A stretch of DNA of 64,000 nt from Tubulanus polymorphus. Lineage: Eukaryota > Nemertea > Palaeonemertea > Tubulaniformes > Tubulanidae. Position numbers and translations under genes: made by a program. The stretch covers positions 124,001 to 188,000 of the forward strand of contig NC_134025.1 of NCBI RefSeq assembly GCF_964204645.1, given 5' to 3'. Within the stretch, counting starts at the first letter, position 1, and each line of letters starts with the position of its first letter. The notes beneath the pieces are model-generated. The model was not told the DNA's origin and searched no databases. It saw only the letters and a program-made list of their open reading frames with translations. Positions 52,080 to 63,734 of this stretch are shown in pieces.

Positions 52080-54300
52080 GAATTATAACGTAAGCTCCTC
52101 AAACACGTGGACTTTAAAAAACAACTAGTCCAACCACCATTGGCATATAAACTATAAACGAGAGTTTGTACGCCCATGGTCCAACCATAGACTCTAAAAC
52201 AAAAAGTCTATGGCCCAACCATGGACTCTTAAACTGTAAGAGTCCATGGCTTCCCGCACTAAAACCAGAGATAAACCTGGCCAAATACTCTGGAAAGCGT
52301 AGGATTAAGTAATTACAGTAAGTGATTTACATTCTTAACATCATTTTATTTTCACATATCAAATTATTAACTTTTAGCTTTTTTTCTCAAATTTGAATAG
52401 CAATTTTATTTCTATCACTATGTATGAAATTTTACTAACTTTAAAATCACAAAAGTTACATGTAAGGTATTTAGAAGTCTTTATCTATGATACATTTCCA
52501 CTACAGCTGATTTATACAATTTGCATCAATAGGAAAATAACAAAAATACACAAAGAATTATAAACTTTGATCCATAAAAAACCGAAAATTGGACTAGTCT
52601 GAAAGTCTAGGATTATGAATTTGACAATTCATGAGGTCAATATAACTGACACTTTGTTATATTTCATGAAATATGAATCCATCATCGTCAACTTTTCAAA
52701 TGACATCGATTGAGGACATCTCAATTATCAAGAAAAAGCTCAACTTTATTCGATAGGACCTTAATAAATCAGTGTTTTATGAACACGTCATTTTATCTCC
52801 ACGATACCTTAATGACAGGTTGGAAGTGCCTCAGTCATTTACAAAAACGTGACCTTCAAAAAGTCTCCAACGTAAAAACAATAAAACATGAGATAAAACC
52901 ACAAATTCAAACGGGAAAGCTTAAAATTAGATTAACTAAACAGTATTTGATTTAATTTTCATTAACATTATTTTATTTGATCGTCTTTAAGAGGTTTCAA
53001 AACATTATCAAATTGGTTATTTTCTCAAATGTTACATTTAATGCAAAGTATTTTGGAGGTATTCTCTTCTATGCATTCAACAAGAGTATATAAATCGAGT
53101 ATATAAATATTGTTCAACTGCCAATTTGAATAGAGCTAGGGCAATTACTAATAACTAATGGCTTTGCTACAATTAAGTGAAGATTAAATAACTAACTTTT
53201 TGAGGTACTTCTTGTGCAGATATTTCAGAACCAATATAGACATTGTTAAACCATGGTTTTAGAGTCCAGCTAGAATAATCTACTGATTAATACTGTTCAT
53301 CCTCATTTATCAAGAGAATCCTCCTCTATTTTCCATAAGGACCTTAATAAAAATAGTATTTTATGAACCATTGATGAGCACCACAGTAAAAAACTTGCAA
53401 TACACGTTACTAAACAATTGATAAGTTTTTACATGAATGACGAACATGTCTGTCGTTTTATTCTTACACAACAATTATACCCTGATAAATGTGTTATTCA
53501 AAAAACAGTTCAACATTAAACCTACAAATTCACTCACTCAGGAAAGCGTAAGGTTAACTAATTAATATCAATTATTACAAGAAAACTAAAAACATTGCCA
53601 AATTTTCCTCATCTGAGAGATTTCTTTAATTATCAAATAGCTTATTTCACAAGTGTTACATTTGAAACAAAGCAGGGTCTGATTTAAGCACTGGTCCAAT
53701 TTTAAATGCTATATAAAGATCAGAAATTCTTCTTGTCCAGATATTACAGGCCCTACACAGACGCGGTTAAACTGATAATCAAAACAAAGCTAGGACAATT
53801 GACCAATAAGCACTGTATCCTCAAGTTAGCCTATCAAGAAACTGCTCCTTCTAATCTATGCCCCTGCTATTTTTGACAAGGCCTTAATTAAATCAGTATT
53901 TTATGAACCACTGAAAAGCATCACAGTGAAATTGTTGCTATAAAACTTAAAAACTAAAACGTTTCAATATGAATGATGAAAATGTACATTGTTTTATTCA
54001 CACAAAAATAATATCTTAATCGAGGAATCATCACGTAAGTTCCTAATTTACAAACACGCGAACTGTGTTACAATAACAGTCTCCAACATGAAAGCATTAA
54101 ACTAGAGATGGAACATACAGATTCACTCTGGAAATCTAAGTATCAACTAATCATTACTTTCACTAGAAAACTAGAATTTTGCCCACTCTGCCTTGTCTTA
54201 AAGATGTCCAAACACCTTGACATTAAATACTAAGTATTCTGATGTTTTTTCTGGCAGCTTCGAAAACATCAACATAATCATACAATAAGTAACTAATCAA
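52080..54300 (+). repeat. Degenerate long tandem duplication, 3 or more copies, about 540-580 bp
   Basis: The marker block CCTTAATAAATCAGTRTTTTATGAA occurs in variants at about 52758, 53342 and 53883, each preceded by a TATCAAGARA-containing block and followed by a CAC..CAGT block. A GAGGAAT..CACGTAAGYTCCT block pairs 52077 with 54018. The palindromic AGTCCATGG/CCATGGACT cluster at 52130-52250 lies at the left end. No reading frame survives. Confidence 0.6.
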
Positions 54301-54889
54301 TAACATCAATAACTTAAGTTTATAGCTGTTTTAAATTCTTTCTAAAAAGTAAAATGTATGTACCAGATTTTAGATAGTAAGTCTACCCCAGTATAACGAT
54401 CAACAGTCACAGCAGTGATTGAGCGCGGCTAGTTGAAAGGACGGGTCGATCTTTCATCACAGTTATTCAAAGCATTCTATCATATCAGTTATTTTTTTGA
54501 GTGTGTTCGATTTAGTTAAGGTTTATGGTTATTTGTTTTGTTCATTACAATAACTGAGTTGATAGAATGCTTAAAACAACAACAGAAAAGATCTCGGGTT
54601 TTCGCTATACTTAGGGAAGGTTGTTCGATAAATGAAGAACCTTGTTGATAGATATTTGAAAAAATGCCTTTTCATGTAAATAGAATATTAATTTGTTGTT
54701 TGTTTGTATTGTTGTTTATTATTTTTATCTATTTTTTAATATTATATATTTATGTATCTACTTGTATTTTGTATTATTTACTACTTATTATTTATTGATT
54801 TTTTTAAATTTATTCTTTTATTAATTTATGTATTTGTAGTTTGTACTATGTATTATTTATACTCCTCTATTTACAACTGCAGGCATTTT

Positions 54890-55140
54890 TTCACTGTAAA
54901 GTTCTGGGCCCATTTTTAAAAAGCGCTACTGATACACTGCCACTCCTTAATAATCATTATACACCCAATTTGAAGCTAAGTGATTTTTCACGAGAGCCAT
55001 CTCGTGATATGGATTTACCTATTATAATAAAAGAAGTTCAAACAGCTATAAACAATGTTAAAACGTTCAAAATTAGTCCTAGCTATAACTTTATGCCTTG
55101 TTCTTTATGCCTAGCTTTACCTCTCAAATGTAAATAATGG
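54890..55140 (+). pseudogene. Decayed non-LTR reverse transcriptase fragment
   Basis: The frame contains LPIIIKEVQTAINNVKTFKI followed by a block that resembles the start of the LINE RT domain (EV..AI..LK..KAPGPDGI), with the GPDG core lost. It ends in stops. Flanking sequence is AT-rich. The resemblance is by eye only. Confidence 0.4.
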
Positions 55141-55669
55141 TTGCCTTTCAGATAAAGCTTTAGTTTTCAAATACGTAGCTATGATCATCAAACAGATTGA
55201 TGGAGGCCTAAAGGTCGATGCATAAATCGACATCTACGATTCAATTGTGAATCGGTTGCATGGGCCTTCGAAAATATGAATGCCATCAAATTGGTACATC
55301 TACAATTCAGCAAATACTTAACGTTATGTCCTATGTTTCCTAACTATGTGATACCTACACGAACAAATAGCCATAGTTGACTATGTATAACTATGTTAAA
55401 GTTTAAAGGTTGAAACTATATCTCAGTTAAGGAGTTACCTACGAGTCCAAACAAGGCGCTCGACACGACCATTTACCCCTAGTGACAAACCTAACTTGTC
55501 TTATCTATCAACCAAGGATCGAAGACCAAAATCGTGCATTAATGGAGCTTAGCATTTATTAGACTCCCACATTGCATAAAACATTAAAATAATATCCTTG
55601 AAAACACTATATCATCCATCAGACTGGTTTGAAAAAGGTGTTAAGCAAAAAAATCAATACTTTACTACA

Positions 55670-55880
55670 GAAGTCCACTATTGTCTTCGCCGCTCCTGGA
55701 TCTCAGTGTTTATAACATGCACTATTATCTATGCTGCTCCTAATAAGATACACTATTGTCTTTGCTGCTTTTAAAACAGTGTTTATCCTGAATCAGTGTT
55801 TATGAGATAATCCATTAGCTTTGTCGCTCGAATCAGTGTTTATAAGATTCACTATTGTCTCTGCTGCTCCTGATAAAATG
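55670..55880 (-). repeat. Degenerate repeat around CACTATTGTCTYTGCTGCT
   Basis: Five variants of CACTATTGTC..GCTGCT alternate with AATCAGTGTTTATAAGAT. Confidence 0.65.
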
Positions 55881-56095
55881 TTTTATAGAAATCAACCACC
55901 GATTGTAGAAGAATCCATCGTTGAGTGATTAATACGTTGCTGGCTCCTCAACTTCTAATCTGGGCTTCTGCAGTTTTCATCAGCAAGTGGGACAATCAGT
56001 ATTCATCTACTTGTAGATTTTCTGATGAGTAGTTGATCTCAAGCTGAGCTTTTTCTCATAGTTGAAATTTAGCTGCAATAATTAAAAGAAGATTT

Positions 56096-57086
56096 CCTGT
56101 AATGACAAAATATTTCAATAAGAATAAATCGTAATAATTCCATGTATATCAATTTACCTTTTATGATTGCTTGGTTCGTAATCGGCGTGGATCATCTAAG
56201 TTGGTTGGTAAATGAGTTGAATTCTAATTGGCCTCATCTGTGCACTGTTCCAGTTGGTTGATTTTGGACGAGTAGTTGATCTCAAGCTTGGTTTTTCTGA
56301 TAGTTGAAATTTAGCTGTAATGACTAAAAGAAGATATCCTGTAATGACAAAATATTTCAATAAGAATCAATCGTAATAATTTCATGTATATCAAGTTACC
56401 TATTATGATTGCTTGGTTATCGGCGATTATCCTATTTGTTGGTTAGTTAGTTGGCCTCATCTGTGCACTGTTCAAGTTGGTCGATTTTGGACGAGTAGTT
56501 GATCTCAAACTGGGTTTTTTCTGATAGTTGAAATTTAGCTGCAATGATTAAAAGAAGATATCCTGTAATGACAAAATATTTCAATAAGAATTAATTGTAA
56601 TAATTCCATGTATATCAAGTTACCTTTTATGATTGCTTGGTTCGTAATCGGCGTGGATCATCTAAGTTTGTTGATAAATGAGTTGGATTCTAATTGGCCT
56701 CCTCATCTGTGCGCTGTTCCAATTGGTTGATTTTGGACGAGTAGTTGATCTCAAGATGGGTTTTTCTGATAGTTGAAATTTAGCTGCAATGATTAAAAGA
56801 AGATATCCTGTAATGACAAAATATTTCAATAAGAATAAATCGTTGAAATTCCATGTATATCAAGTTACCTTTTATGATTGCTTGGTTATCGGCGATTATC
56901 CTATTAGTTAGTTAGTTAGTTGGCCTCATCTGTGCGCTGTTCCAGTTGGTCGATTTTGGAGGAGTAGTTGATCTCAAGCTGGGTTTTTTCTTATAGTTGA
57001 AATTCAGCTGTAATAAAAGATATCCTGTAATGACAAAATATTTCATTTAGAATTTATCATAATAATTTCCATAAAAATAAACTTAC
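56096..57086 (-). repeat. Tandem array of exon-like modules with conserved splice signals
   Basis: On the minus strand, the module acceptor-(exon)-donor repeats with a spacing of 223 or 243-246 bp (two units = 469 bp). Donors read AAAAG/GTAACTTGATATACATGG; acceptors read TTTTGTCATTACAG/GATATC, with a second acceptor TCATTGCAG 24 bp on. Predicted exons: 56869-57024, 56624-56807, 56400-56562, 56158-56338. The introns between them are each 61 bp (57025-57086 is 62 bp). No frame stays open across modules; each exon has stops near GCCAACTAACTAA. So this may be a spliced non-coding transcript, alternative last exons, or a decayed gene. Confidence 0.55.
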
Positions 57087-57345
57087 ATGTTAAGATTGAT
57101 AGGTTGAGTATCGGTGACAATCTTCTGAGTTGGTTTGATTTTTCTCCGAGCGATTGGTAGATTTTGTTTGGTTGAGTATCGGTGATGATCTTCTGAGTTG
57201 GTTTGATTTTTCTGCGAGCGATTGGTAGATTTTGTTTGGTTGAGTATCGGTGGCAATCTTCTGAGTTGGTTTGATTCTTCTGCGGGCGATTGGTAGATTT
57301 TGTTTGGTTGAGTATCGGTGATGATCATCTGAGTTGGTTTGATTC
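57087..57345 (-). repeat. 68-bp tandem repeat, 4 copies, ending in a splice donor
   Basis: GAGTATCGGTG landmarks at 57106, 57174, 57242 and 57310 (+ strand) give a 68-bp period. On the minus strand the array stays open in one frame for 180 residues (57090-57632) and ends at AACAT/GTAAGT (57081-57086), the first donor of the exon-like array. 68 is not a multiple of 3, so any peptide cycles through all frames. Confidence 0.7.
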
Positions 57346-57379
57346 TTCTGCCGGGAGCGAAACAGGCGTTTTTTTTTCA

Positions 57380-57645
57380 AAATTGGAAATCGAAGTACAG
57401 ATATAGTTGTGTGATCGTCTGTCGATTTTACATAATTTTTTTTCTCGATAATTTTACAATATTTGGTGATTTTTTTCGTATAAGTAGTCCGAAAGTTTAC
57501 AAGGTTGAAGGTAATTTTGTCTAATTTTTTTTTCGAAATCAAAGTACAGATATAGTTGTGTGATCGGCGATCGAGTTTACATAATTTTCTTTCTTTAAAT
57601 CCAAGCAATTGCGAAATTTTGTTCCAGTTCATTCAAACAATCTTC
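57380..57645 (+). repeat. Duplicated segment of about 147 bp
   Basis: AAGTACAGATATAGTTGTGT occurs at about 57393 and 57541, each followed by GATCG..CGATTTTACATAATT-type sequence. A weaker third TTACAAGGTTGAAG block is at about 57725. Confidence 0.7.
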
Positions 57646-58136
57646 CAACCAGTCAGAAAGCGACTGATTTGGGTTAACTTTTTTTCTGCCTATTTTAATA
57701 CATCGAGATTTTGGATATCTATATTACAAGGTTGAAGATCATTTTGTACATTCTATGACTAGTCGATTAGTAGTTTAGCTGGAAAAAAGAGCAGAATCTT
57801 GAAAGCAGAAAATCCTTTCGAATATCACTGATCATAATTAACGTGTCAATTCACATATAAGATCAGCAATGTGGACCGATACGTAGATTTTGATAATAGT
57901 CAATTATTAAATGATATTTATATGAAATTCAACTGTTATTCATCTATATTCTAGATATCTAAGCAATGGTTGATTATTATAGTTTAACAGCAATTCGATT
58001 AAAGCATCTATAGTCATCTTCAGGAATACCAGAGTTACAACATATTTAGTAATGCATAATAAAATCTTATCGAATTGTTTTTCTACTGTTTTTCTCTTCT
58101 ACCTTTGTTAATTCTAGATGTGTCTCTTTCTCTATG

Positions 58137-58624
58137 AAACCCAGGCACCAGTAGGCTTTTATTGAAACCCAGGCGCCAGTAGGCTTTTATTGAAACCCAG
58201 GCGCCAGTAGGCTTTTATTCAAACCCAGGCGCCAGTATGCTTTTATTGAAACCCAGGCGCCAGTAGGCTTTTATTGAAACCCAGGCGCCAGTAGGCTTTT
58301 ATTGAAACCCAGGCACCAGTAGGCTTTTATTGAAACCCAGGCGCCAGTAGGCTTTTATTGAAACCCAGGCGCCAGTAGGCTTTTATTGAAACCCAGGCGC
58401 CAGTAGGCTTTTATTGAAACCCAGGCGCCAGTAGGCTTTTATTGAAACCCAGGCGCCAGTAGGCTTTTATTGAAACCCAGGCGCCAGTAGGCTTTTATTG
58501 AAACCCAGGCGCCAGTAGGCTTTTATTGAAACCCAGGCGCCAGTAGGCTTTTATTGAAACCCAGGCACCAGTAGGCTTTTATTGAAACCCAGGCGCCAGT
58601 AGACTTTTATTGAAACCCAGGCCC
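58137..58624 (+). repeat. 28-bp minisatellite, about 17 copies
   Basis: Highly regular units containing GAAACCCAGGCGCCAGTAGG and CTTTTATT, with a few GGCACC variants. High identity implies recent expansion. Confidence 0.95.
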
Positions 58625-58639
58625 ATCATACAGTTAGTA

Positions 58640-61170
58640 ATATTGCCCTATATACATTTTGATTGTCCGCTAAACCACATTCGTATTATCAAATTAACTT
58701 CATCGTCAATTAATAAACTTTAAGAGATGTTTTCTAGTACCCATAGATGGTGACATCTGTATCCAGTGATTGGTATTCTAATCCATTTCAGTAATTCTAA
58801 ATATTGCTCCTAATATATACAATGATTTTGTAATCATGATGTTATAACTAACTGAATAGTGTGCTGCCAGCATTGAGCACACTGATCCTGGTCAACATGG
58901 TTCTACAGATTTAAGAAACCTTGATTGACAAATCCAGAATTCTGCAAAGCCTTAAAGATTCAATAAATCCCATGCAACACACCCTGTATTCTTTAGATAT
59001 CAACCAATATTGAATTATTCTTATCAACCCCTATGGTTTAGATTTGAGCACTTTTACCTTATATGCTGAATTAATCTTCATCTTAGATACCTAATCAATC
59101 AATTAATTTCCTAGCTATAATCAAAATTGTCCCTGACAATATTTTATACGGGGCTTGAAATTTCTATACGAGAAGAATTTCAGATCTGGTTTAGATTGAT
59201 CACTATTCCAAACCGCTAATTTTGCATCAGAGCTTTTGATATCTAGCATGATGAACCCAGAATTCCCCAAAACCTAACTGATTCAACAGATCCCACACAC
59301 ATGTGGCCCAGTTAGACGCACATGACATTGCGCATTACAGTCGTCTCATCCACTGCACTATTTTTTAAAATAATTTTCACTTATATTCATTAAAAGGAAT
59401 TGATTTTGATAAATCTTCTAGGTATCTAAGCTATATCCGTTAATCAGTTATCATACTAGCTACATTTTGATAGTCAGTTGAACATGGAGCCTGAAAATCT
59501 ACATGAGTAGAATTTCACATGTGGTGAATCCATCACTATTTGAATTCATCAGAAATTAAGATTAAAACACATTTTTAGTGGTAAATTAGAAATTCCCTTA
59601 TAGCCGAATTGCTATATAATCTTTATTTCACTTTTATAGTAGTACACTGTGTATAAGGATCGAAAGACCTTGTTATGACCGGACCTCCCTGGTGCGGTGC
59701 AAGACATGATGCTAGAAAATAGTTTGAAGGAGAGGGATTAGTAAAAGAGAGCTTTTAGCAAGAGGAATAAGACCTAAGTTAAGGATATCCTGTCAGAATA
59801 AGGCTCTCAATCTGACATACACAGTGAAATTGAAATATTCCCCCTTCCAAATTCAGGAATGTATTTGTGCACGTACAGATTTGTTTTATCTCCCTTCGAT
59901 CGGAAGTAAATCTACGTGAAATGATTTTGGCAATATGTATCAAAACTAATACAGCTGTATGAAGACACAATAGGTTCACTAGATACAGATAAATAAATGT
60001 GCTCAGATACACATGTATCAGCTACATTTTAAATGTCCGTGGACCTGAATTAAACACAATTTCAAATAACATATTGAATTTACCTTAATCGTAGATATCT
60101 TATAGTAATACATTAATGAGTTATTCACCTTTGACTCTAATTGTCAGTTAAACAATATCTATTACGCGTAACTTGACACACAGTATGGCTTTTAGATGAA
60201 TCAGTTAAGTTTTGGTAAATTTAGGCAATATTGAAGACCATGACCAGTCGCCGTAAGCACGGCAGTTGGAGATGTAAATACTGATCAGTCGATGAGACTG
60301 ATTCAGAAGTGCTCATACATATATCAGCTATATTTAAATTTTCAGTTTAACAACATTTATATTATGGACCTGTATTACATATAAATAGTTTTTGATCTTA
60401 CATGAAATATCGAATTCAACTTAATTGTGGATCTAAGCCATTGGTTGATGAGCAATTTGTCCTAGCTATATATACATGATAATTTTCAGTTAAATAATTA
60501 TCATAGCGCAAAACAAGGCACAAGTATGGCTCTGTGGAATGTTTTGAACCAATTAAAGCTTTGTTTTATTCTATATTTATCAATGTGGTGAGACCTTATC
60601 AAGGTTTCTGAAAAACCCGCAGTCCATAGATTTCCCCATATATATATTACACCAGATCTCGATAGAGCCCTAGACACTATTTTATACATCTTTCCCCCAG
60701 AAATTCATTAATGCAATGGGTAAAGCAGCACATAATATATACTGTAAAGTGCCTGAATGTTTATAAATGTATCAATATACTATTTGTAAAAAAAACTATT
60801 AACTGACGATAAATTTGATTGATATATATCTTTACAGGTAAAGCCTGCCTTAATGTAAACGGGGCCCTAAAAATATCTACACTAGAAGAGTTTCTCGTCT
60901 AACATTATAAGATATTGAATGATTGCTAATATCTAAGCGATTGGTTAATTAGTAAATTGTCTATATCTTGATTGTCAGTTAAACAATAGTCATATGAGGC
61001 CTGAAATATCTACGGTACATATCTACAGAAAATTTCATAAGATATTGAATTTACCTTAATTGTACATACTTAAAAAATCTTTTAAAAGATAACAGACCAA
61101 TCTACATTTTAATTATCAGACCAAAGTCTAATATTGTAAATATTCAAGCAATCATTGCCCTAGCTATATT
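58640..61170. repeat. Degenerate, widely spaced tandem duplication
   Basis: Variants of ATTGTCAGTTAAACAAT appear at about 59476, 60144, 60336, 60487 and 60974. Most are preceded by a GATATCTAAGC..TTGGTTAAT block and followed by GAGCCTGAAAATCTAC-type blocks. ATATTGAATTTACCTTAAT occurs at 60073 and 61035; its minus strand resembles a splice donor (TTAAG/GTAAATTC). Spacing is irregular, and no gene is visible. Confidence 0.5.
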
Positions 61171-61281
61171 TCAATTTACTACCGGCCACAGAGCTTCAAT
61201 AAAGTAGTGCGGAGATGGTGAGCTCGACCAGCGTCTCTATCCTCTCCATTGCCTATGCATTCTACCCCAGATATGAAAAAT

Positions 61282-61605
61282 CTACTTAGCTTTATGTATG
61301 TATGCATTCCTGTTGCCATGCAGGATGAGACTGCCAGGTTTGGTTGCAGCAGGACTTTCGACGTTTGGTTCATTCAACGTGGAGTCTTTTGTGGGCACTT
61401 CTGGTGGGCAGATTTTAAATGGGCCGTTCTGGATTAACCTGAAATGAGTAAAAGAACGATATTCTGTAGTTACACAATCCTTTCTGTATCATACATCGTA
61501 ATTTACATGTGTATCAACCTAACTTTCAATATTGCTGAGTTCAGTGTTCTTTTTTCGCCATCTTCAGTAGTCGCCTTCAGCATCTTCTTCTTCATCTTGG
61601 GAGTC
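61282..61605 (-). CDS. Candidate 3' exons of an unidentified gene
   Basis: An excellent acceptor (TTCTCTTTTTTTTCATTTCAG, ending at 61606) precedes exon A (61520-61605). A second acceptor (TTTTACTCATTTCAG, ending at 61439) precedes exon B (61438-61282), which ends in TAG. In the frame joining them, A is Lys-rich (PKMKKKMLKATTEDGEKRT) and B reads NGPFKICPPEVPTKDSTLNE and onward to a stop. The A donor (AG/GTTGAT) is weak. In another frame exon A alone gives an acidic end, DSQDEEEDAEGDY. No family is recognised, and no 5' exons are found. Confidence 0.25.
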
Positions 61606-61644
61606 CTGAAATGAAAAAAAAGAGAAGAGCAATGAAAACCTGGT

Positions 61645-61900
61645 ACGGAACAAAACTAATGTCCGAAAGCTTTACAGCTCTCCGTCGCCGGTCACGTGCC
61701 GAGAACACCAGACAATGAGCCAGCCAGGAATATACTGCCCTCTACACGCCCTCACACAGAACGCGAAAACCAGAATGACAACGCCTCACATTCCCCATCT
61801 AACTGCAGGATGTACTGGGCGACGTCAGTAACTGACAAACCTGTAAAATTGCACGAAACACAAATAGCGCAGTACAACCAGCTTGACCGGGTTGAGATTC
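61645..61900 (+). pseudogene. LINE 3'-end fragment, copy 1 (inverted)
   Basis: Matches the minus-strand fragment at 62190-62445 over about 170 bp (GGAACAAAACTAATGTCCGA, then CCCTCTACACGCCCTCA and later blocks) with many changes. It is the C-terminal tail of a non-LTR reverse transcriptase, with frames broken. Confidence 0.6.
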
Positions 61901-61911
61901 AGGATCTCAAC

Positions 61912-62180
61912 TAGCACTCAAAAGCGTGACAAGAGACTTCATCCACTGACCGAGGTTGTCACAAGGACACAATGAAACTAGCACTCACAAGCCGACAAGA
62001 GACTTCATCCACTGACCGAGGTTGTCACAAGGACACAATGAAAACTAGCACTCAAACTAGAAATCAAAGAGCGTGACAGTAGAATCATCCCTCAGCCGAC
62101 TCAGAATACCAGAAACAAAGAGCGTGACAGTAGAATCATCCCTCATCCGGGCGGTCACAAGGACACAATGAATGCTAGTA
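61912..62180 (+). repeat. Tandem units in the LINE tail
   Basis: GAGACTTCATCCACTGACCG and GTCACAAGGACACAATGAAA occur twice about 66 bp apart. GAGCGTGACAGTAGAATCAT occurs twice just after. It lies between the two LINE fragments. Confidence 0.75.
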
Positions 62181-62189
62181 GCGTGACAA

Positions 62190-62450
62190 TCCAGTATAAC
62201 CGCTCCATTTGTATCCCGCGCAATCCCGCAGATATGCCCGTCATTGACATCACTCAGCACACTTTGTAGATAGGTGGGGGCAGTGAGGCCTCGTCATCCT
62301 GGTTTTCGTGTTCCGTATGAGGGCGTGTAGAGGGCAGAATTTCCTGACCGACTCTTTGTCTGACATCCTCGACACATGACCGGCGAAGGAGAGCTGACGC
62401 TTTCGGACATTAGTTTTGTTCCAGCAAACGTTGAAATTCGACAGAGAAAT
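62190..62450 (-). pseudogene. LINE 3'-end fragment, copy 2
   Basis: The minus strand reads WNKTNVRKRQLSFAGHVSRM and, after a frameshift near 62340, LYTPSYGTRKPG followed by RPRLTAPTYLQS. This is the typical end of a non-LTR RT ORF (RLxFAGHVxRM ... YxPSHGxRxxGRP). Upstream RT domains are absent, so it is a 5'-truncated relic. Confidence 0.65.
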
Positions 62451-62499
62451 CGGCCCTGAAAAATAAAACGGGTTAATTGCTGAAAAATAGAACGGATTA

Positions 62500-62639
62500 A
62501 TGAACACATAACAGTACAGGACAGCACAGAGACGAACAGTAACACATAAAACATAAAGACGTCGTTCCTCAGGAAGCAGGAACAGGAGCAGGAGCGGGAG
62601 CGCAGCGAAAATCGCCAGGAGGAGAATCCACGGTAGCAT
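62500..62639 (-). CDS. Candidate 5' exon encoding a signal or membrane segment
   Basis: The ATG at 62639 is followed by MLPWILLLAIFAALPLLLLF and then LLPEERR. It is locally GC-rich. The frame runs on into the LINE fragment, so the true end is unclear, and no good GT donor follows. Two acceptor-like TATTTTTCAG sites lie at about 62460-62490. It may be a real first exon or chance. Confidence 0.2.
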
Positions 62640-62699
62640 GTTCACAGTGTGAGTGTGCAGAGGTGAATGGTCTATGCTTGTGTACACCGTGGTCAGCCG

Positions 62700-63465
62700 G
62701 TTACGTATTCAATAGCGCGTGTCAGAATGATATCAACAACTCTGAATAGCCGCAATCGTGTCTCTATTGTTGAATGGGTTAACATTATGAAAGGTTCCCC
62801 CGCCGAGTTGAATACGCGCCAGTAGTCAGCTGAACAATATAGTGGAGGAACTTTAATAAGGCCATGAAATAAATTACTTGATTCCCAACACTAACAGCTA
62901 CCTCCGAATTTATTAGCCACCGCCTGTTTTTTTTTTCTTAAATTCTAGAATAATCTATAAATTATACCGACCGATAGCTCTTCAGTTAAAGATTCACACC
63001 AACACAGGTCTTCGATAACATAGAAACCGCGTAAACATTTACTAATGAAATTAGTTTATTTAGTCACATCTACGTAAGGACAGTTCATGCACCCCGAGAT
63101 AGCTATTAACTCACATCATGCACGAGGAAAGCGGTCTATATGAGTCATTGGGGGAAAACCCACTACCATGTATTCGTGCCCATCATCATGCTGTTACCAC
63201 AGGGATCCCGTCAATAGACAGATTTTCATTAAAAAATCCTTGATTCAATTGAGGGGAGACATGTTAGGCTTTTTTAATTACTGGGAGCACCGATCCTCCG
63301 AAATTCTGCCAAAAAACATCATTTTTACCACTAATAATTTGAAAAAAAATGTTTCTTTAATTTTGATACTGGATTAAACGGTTCATCATCGTGTAAATTT
63401 AGGAAAGTCCATATTAGAATTTCGTTTCTTGTTTAATAATAAAGAAACTTTTTTAAGAATCACAT
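62700..63465. other. No recognisable feature
   Basis: AT-rich spacer. Short open frames only. Confidence 0.45.
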
Positions 63466-63469
63466 TTAG

Positions 63470-63565
63470 TTTTTGATGGATCTGTATTCCAGACTCAACA
63501 TCTGGACCACTCTGAATTGGTGGTTTCTAACCCAGGACCCCTGTACATCCTCAGCATCAGGACTA
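63470..63565 (-). repeat. Degenerate single copy of the 76-bp repeat
   Basis: CATCTGGACCACTCTGAATT, then ACCCAGGACCCCTGTACATC, in the order seen in the 50.7-kb block. About 170 bp separates it from the array that follows. Confidence 0.7.
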
Positions 63566-63734
63566 GTTAGTTACCTAATCGCTGGTGGTAAGCTTTTTAT
63601 AATCGGATGGGCTTATACCAACTATGGCAAATTACTCGTGAGTCAAATTGACTCACGAAAATTTAATTGAAAAATGACCTTTCCATTCCTGTGGTTTGTG
63701 AAAATATCCGATCGTGAAACTAAACCACAGTCAG

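Noticed and set aside
54841-55137. Intact 98-residue gene
   Set aside because: The N-terminal part is low-complexity AT-rich translation; only the C-terminal half resembles a decayed RT motif.
56096-57086. Coding exons of a coiled-coil protein (one module reads FEINYSSKIDQLEQ)
   Set aside because: Other modules have a one-base length difference that shifts this frame, and each has early stops, so coding is not conserved across modules.
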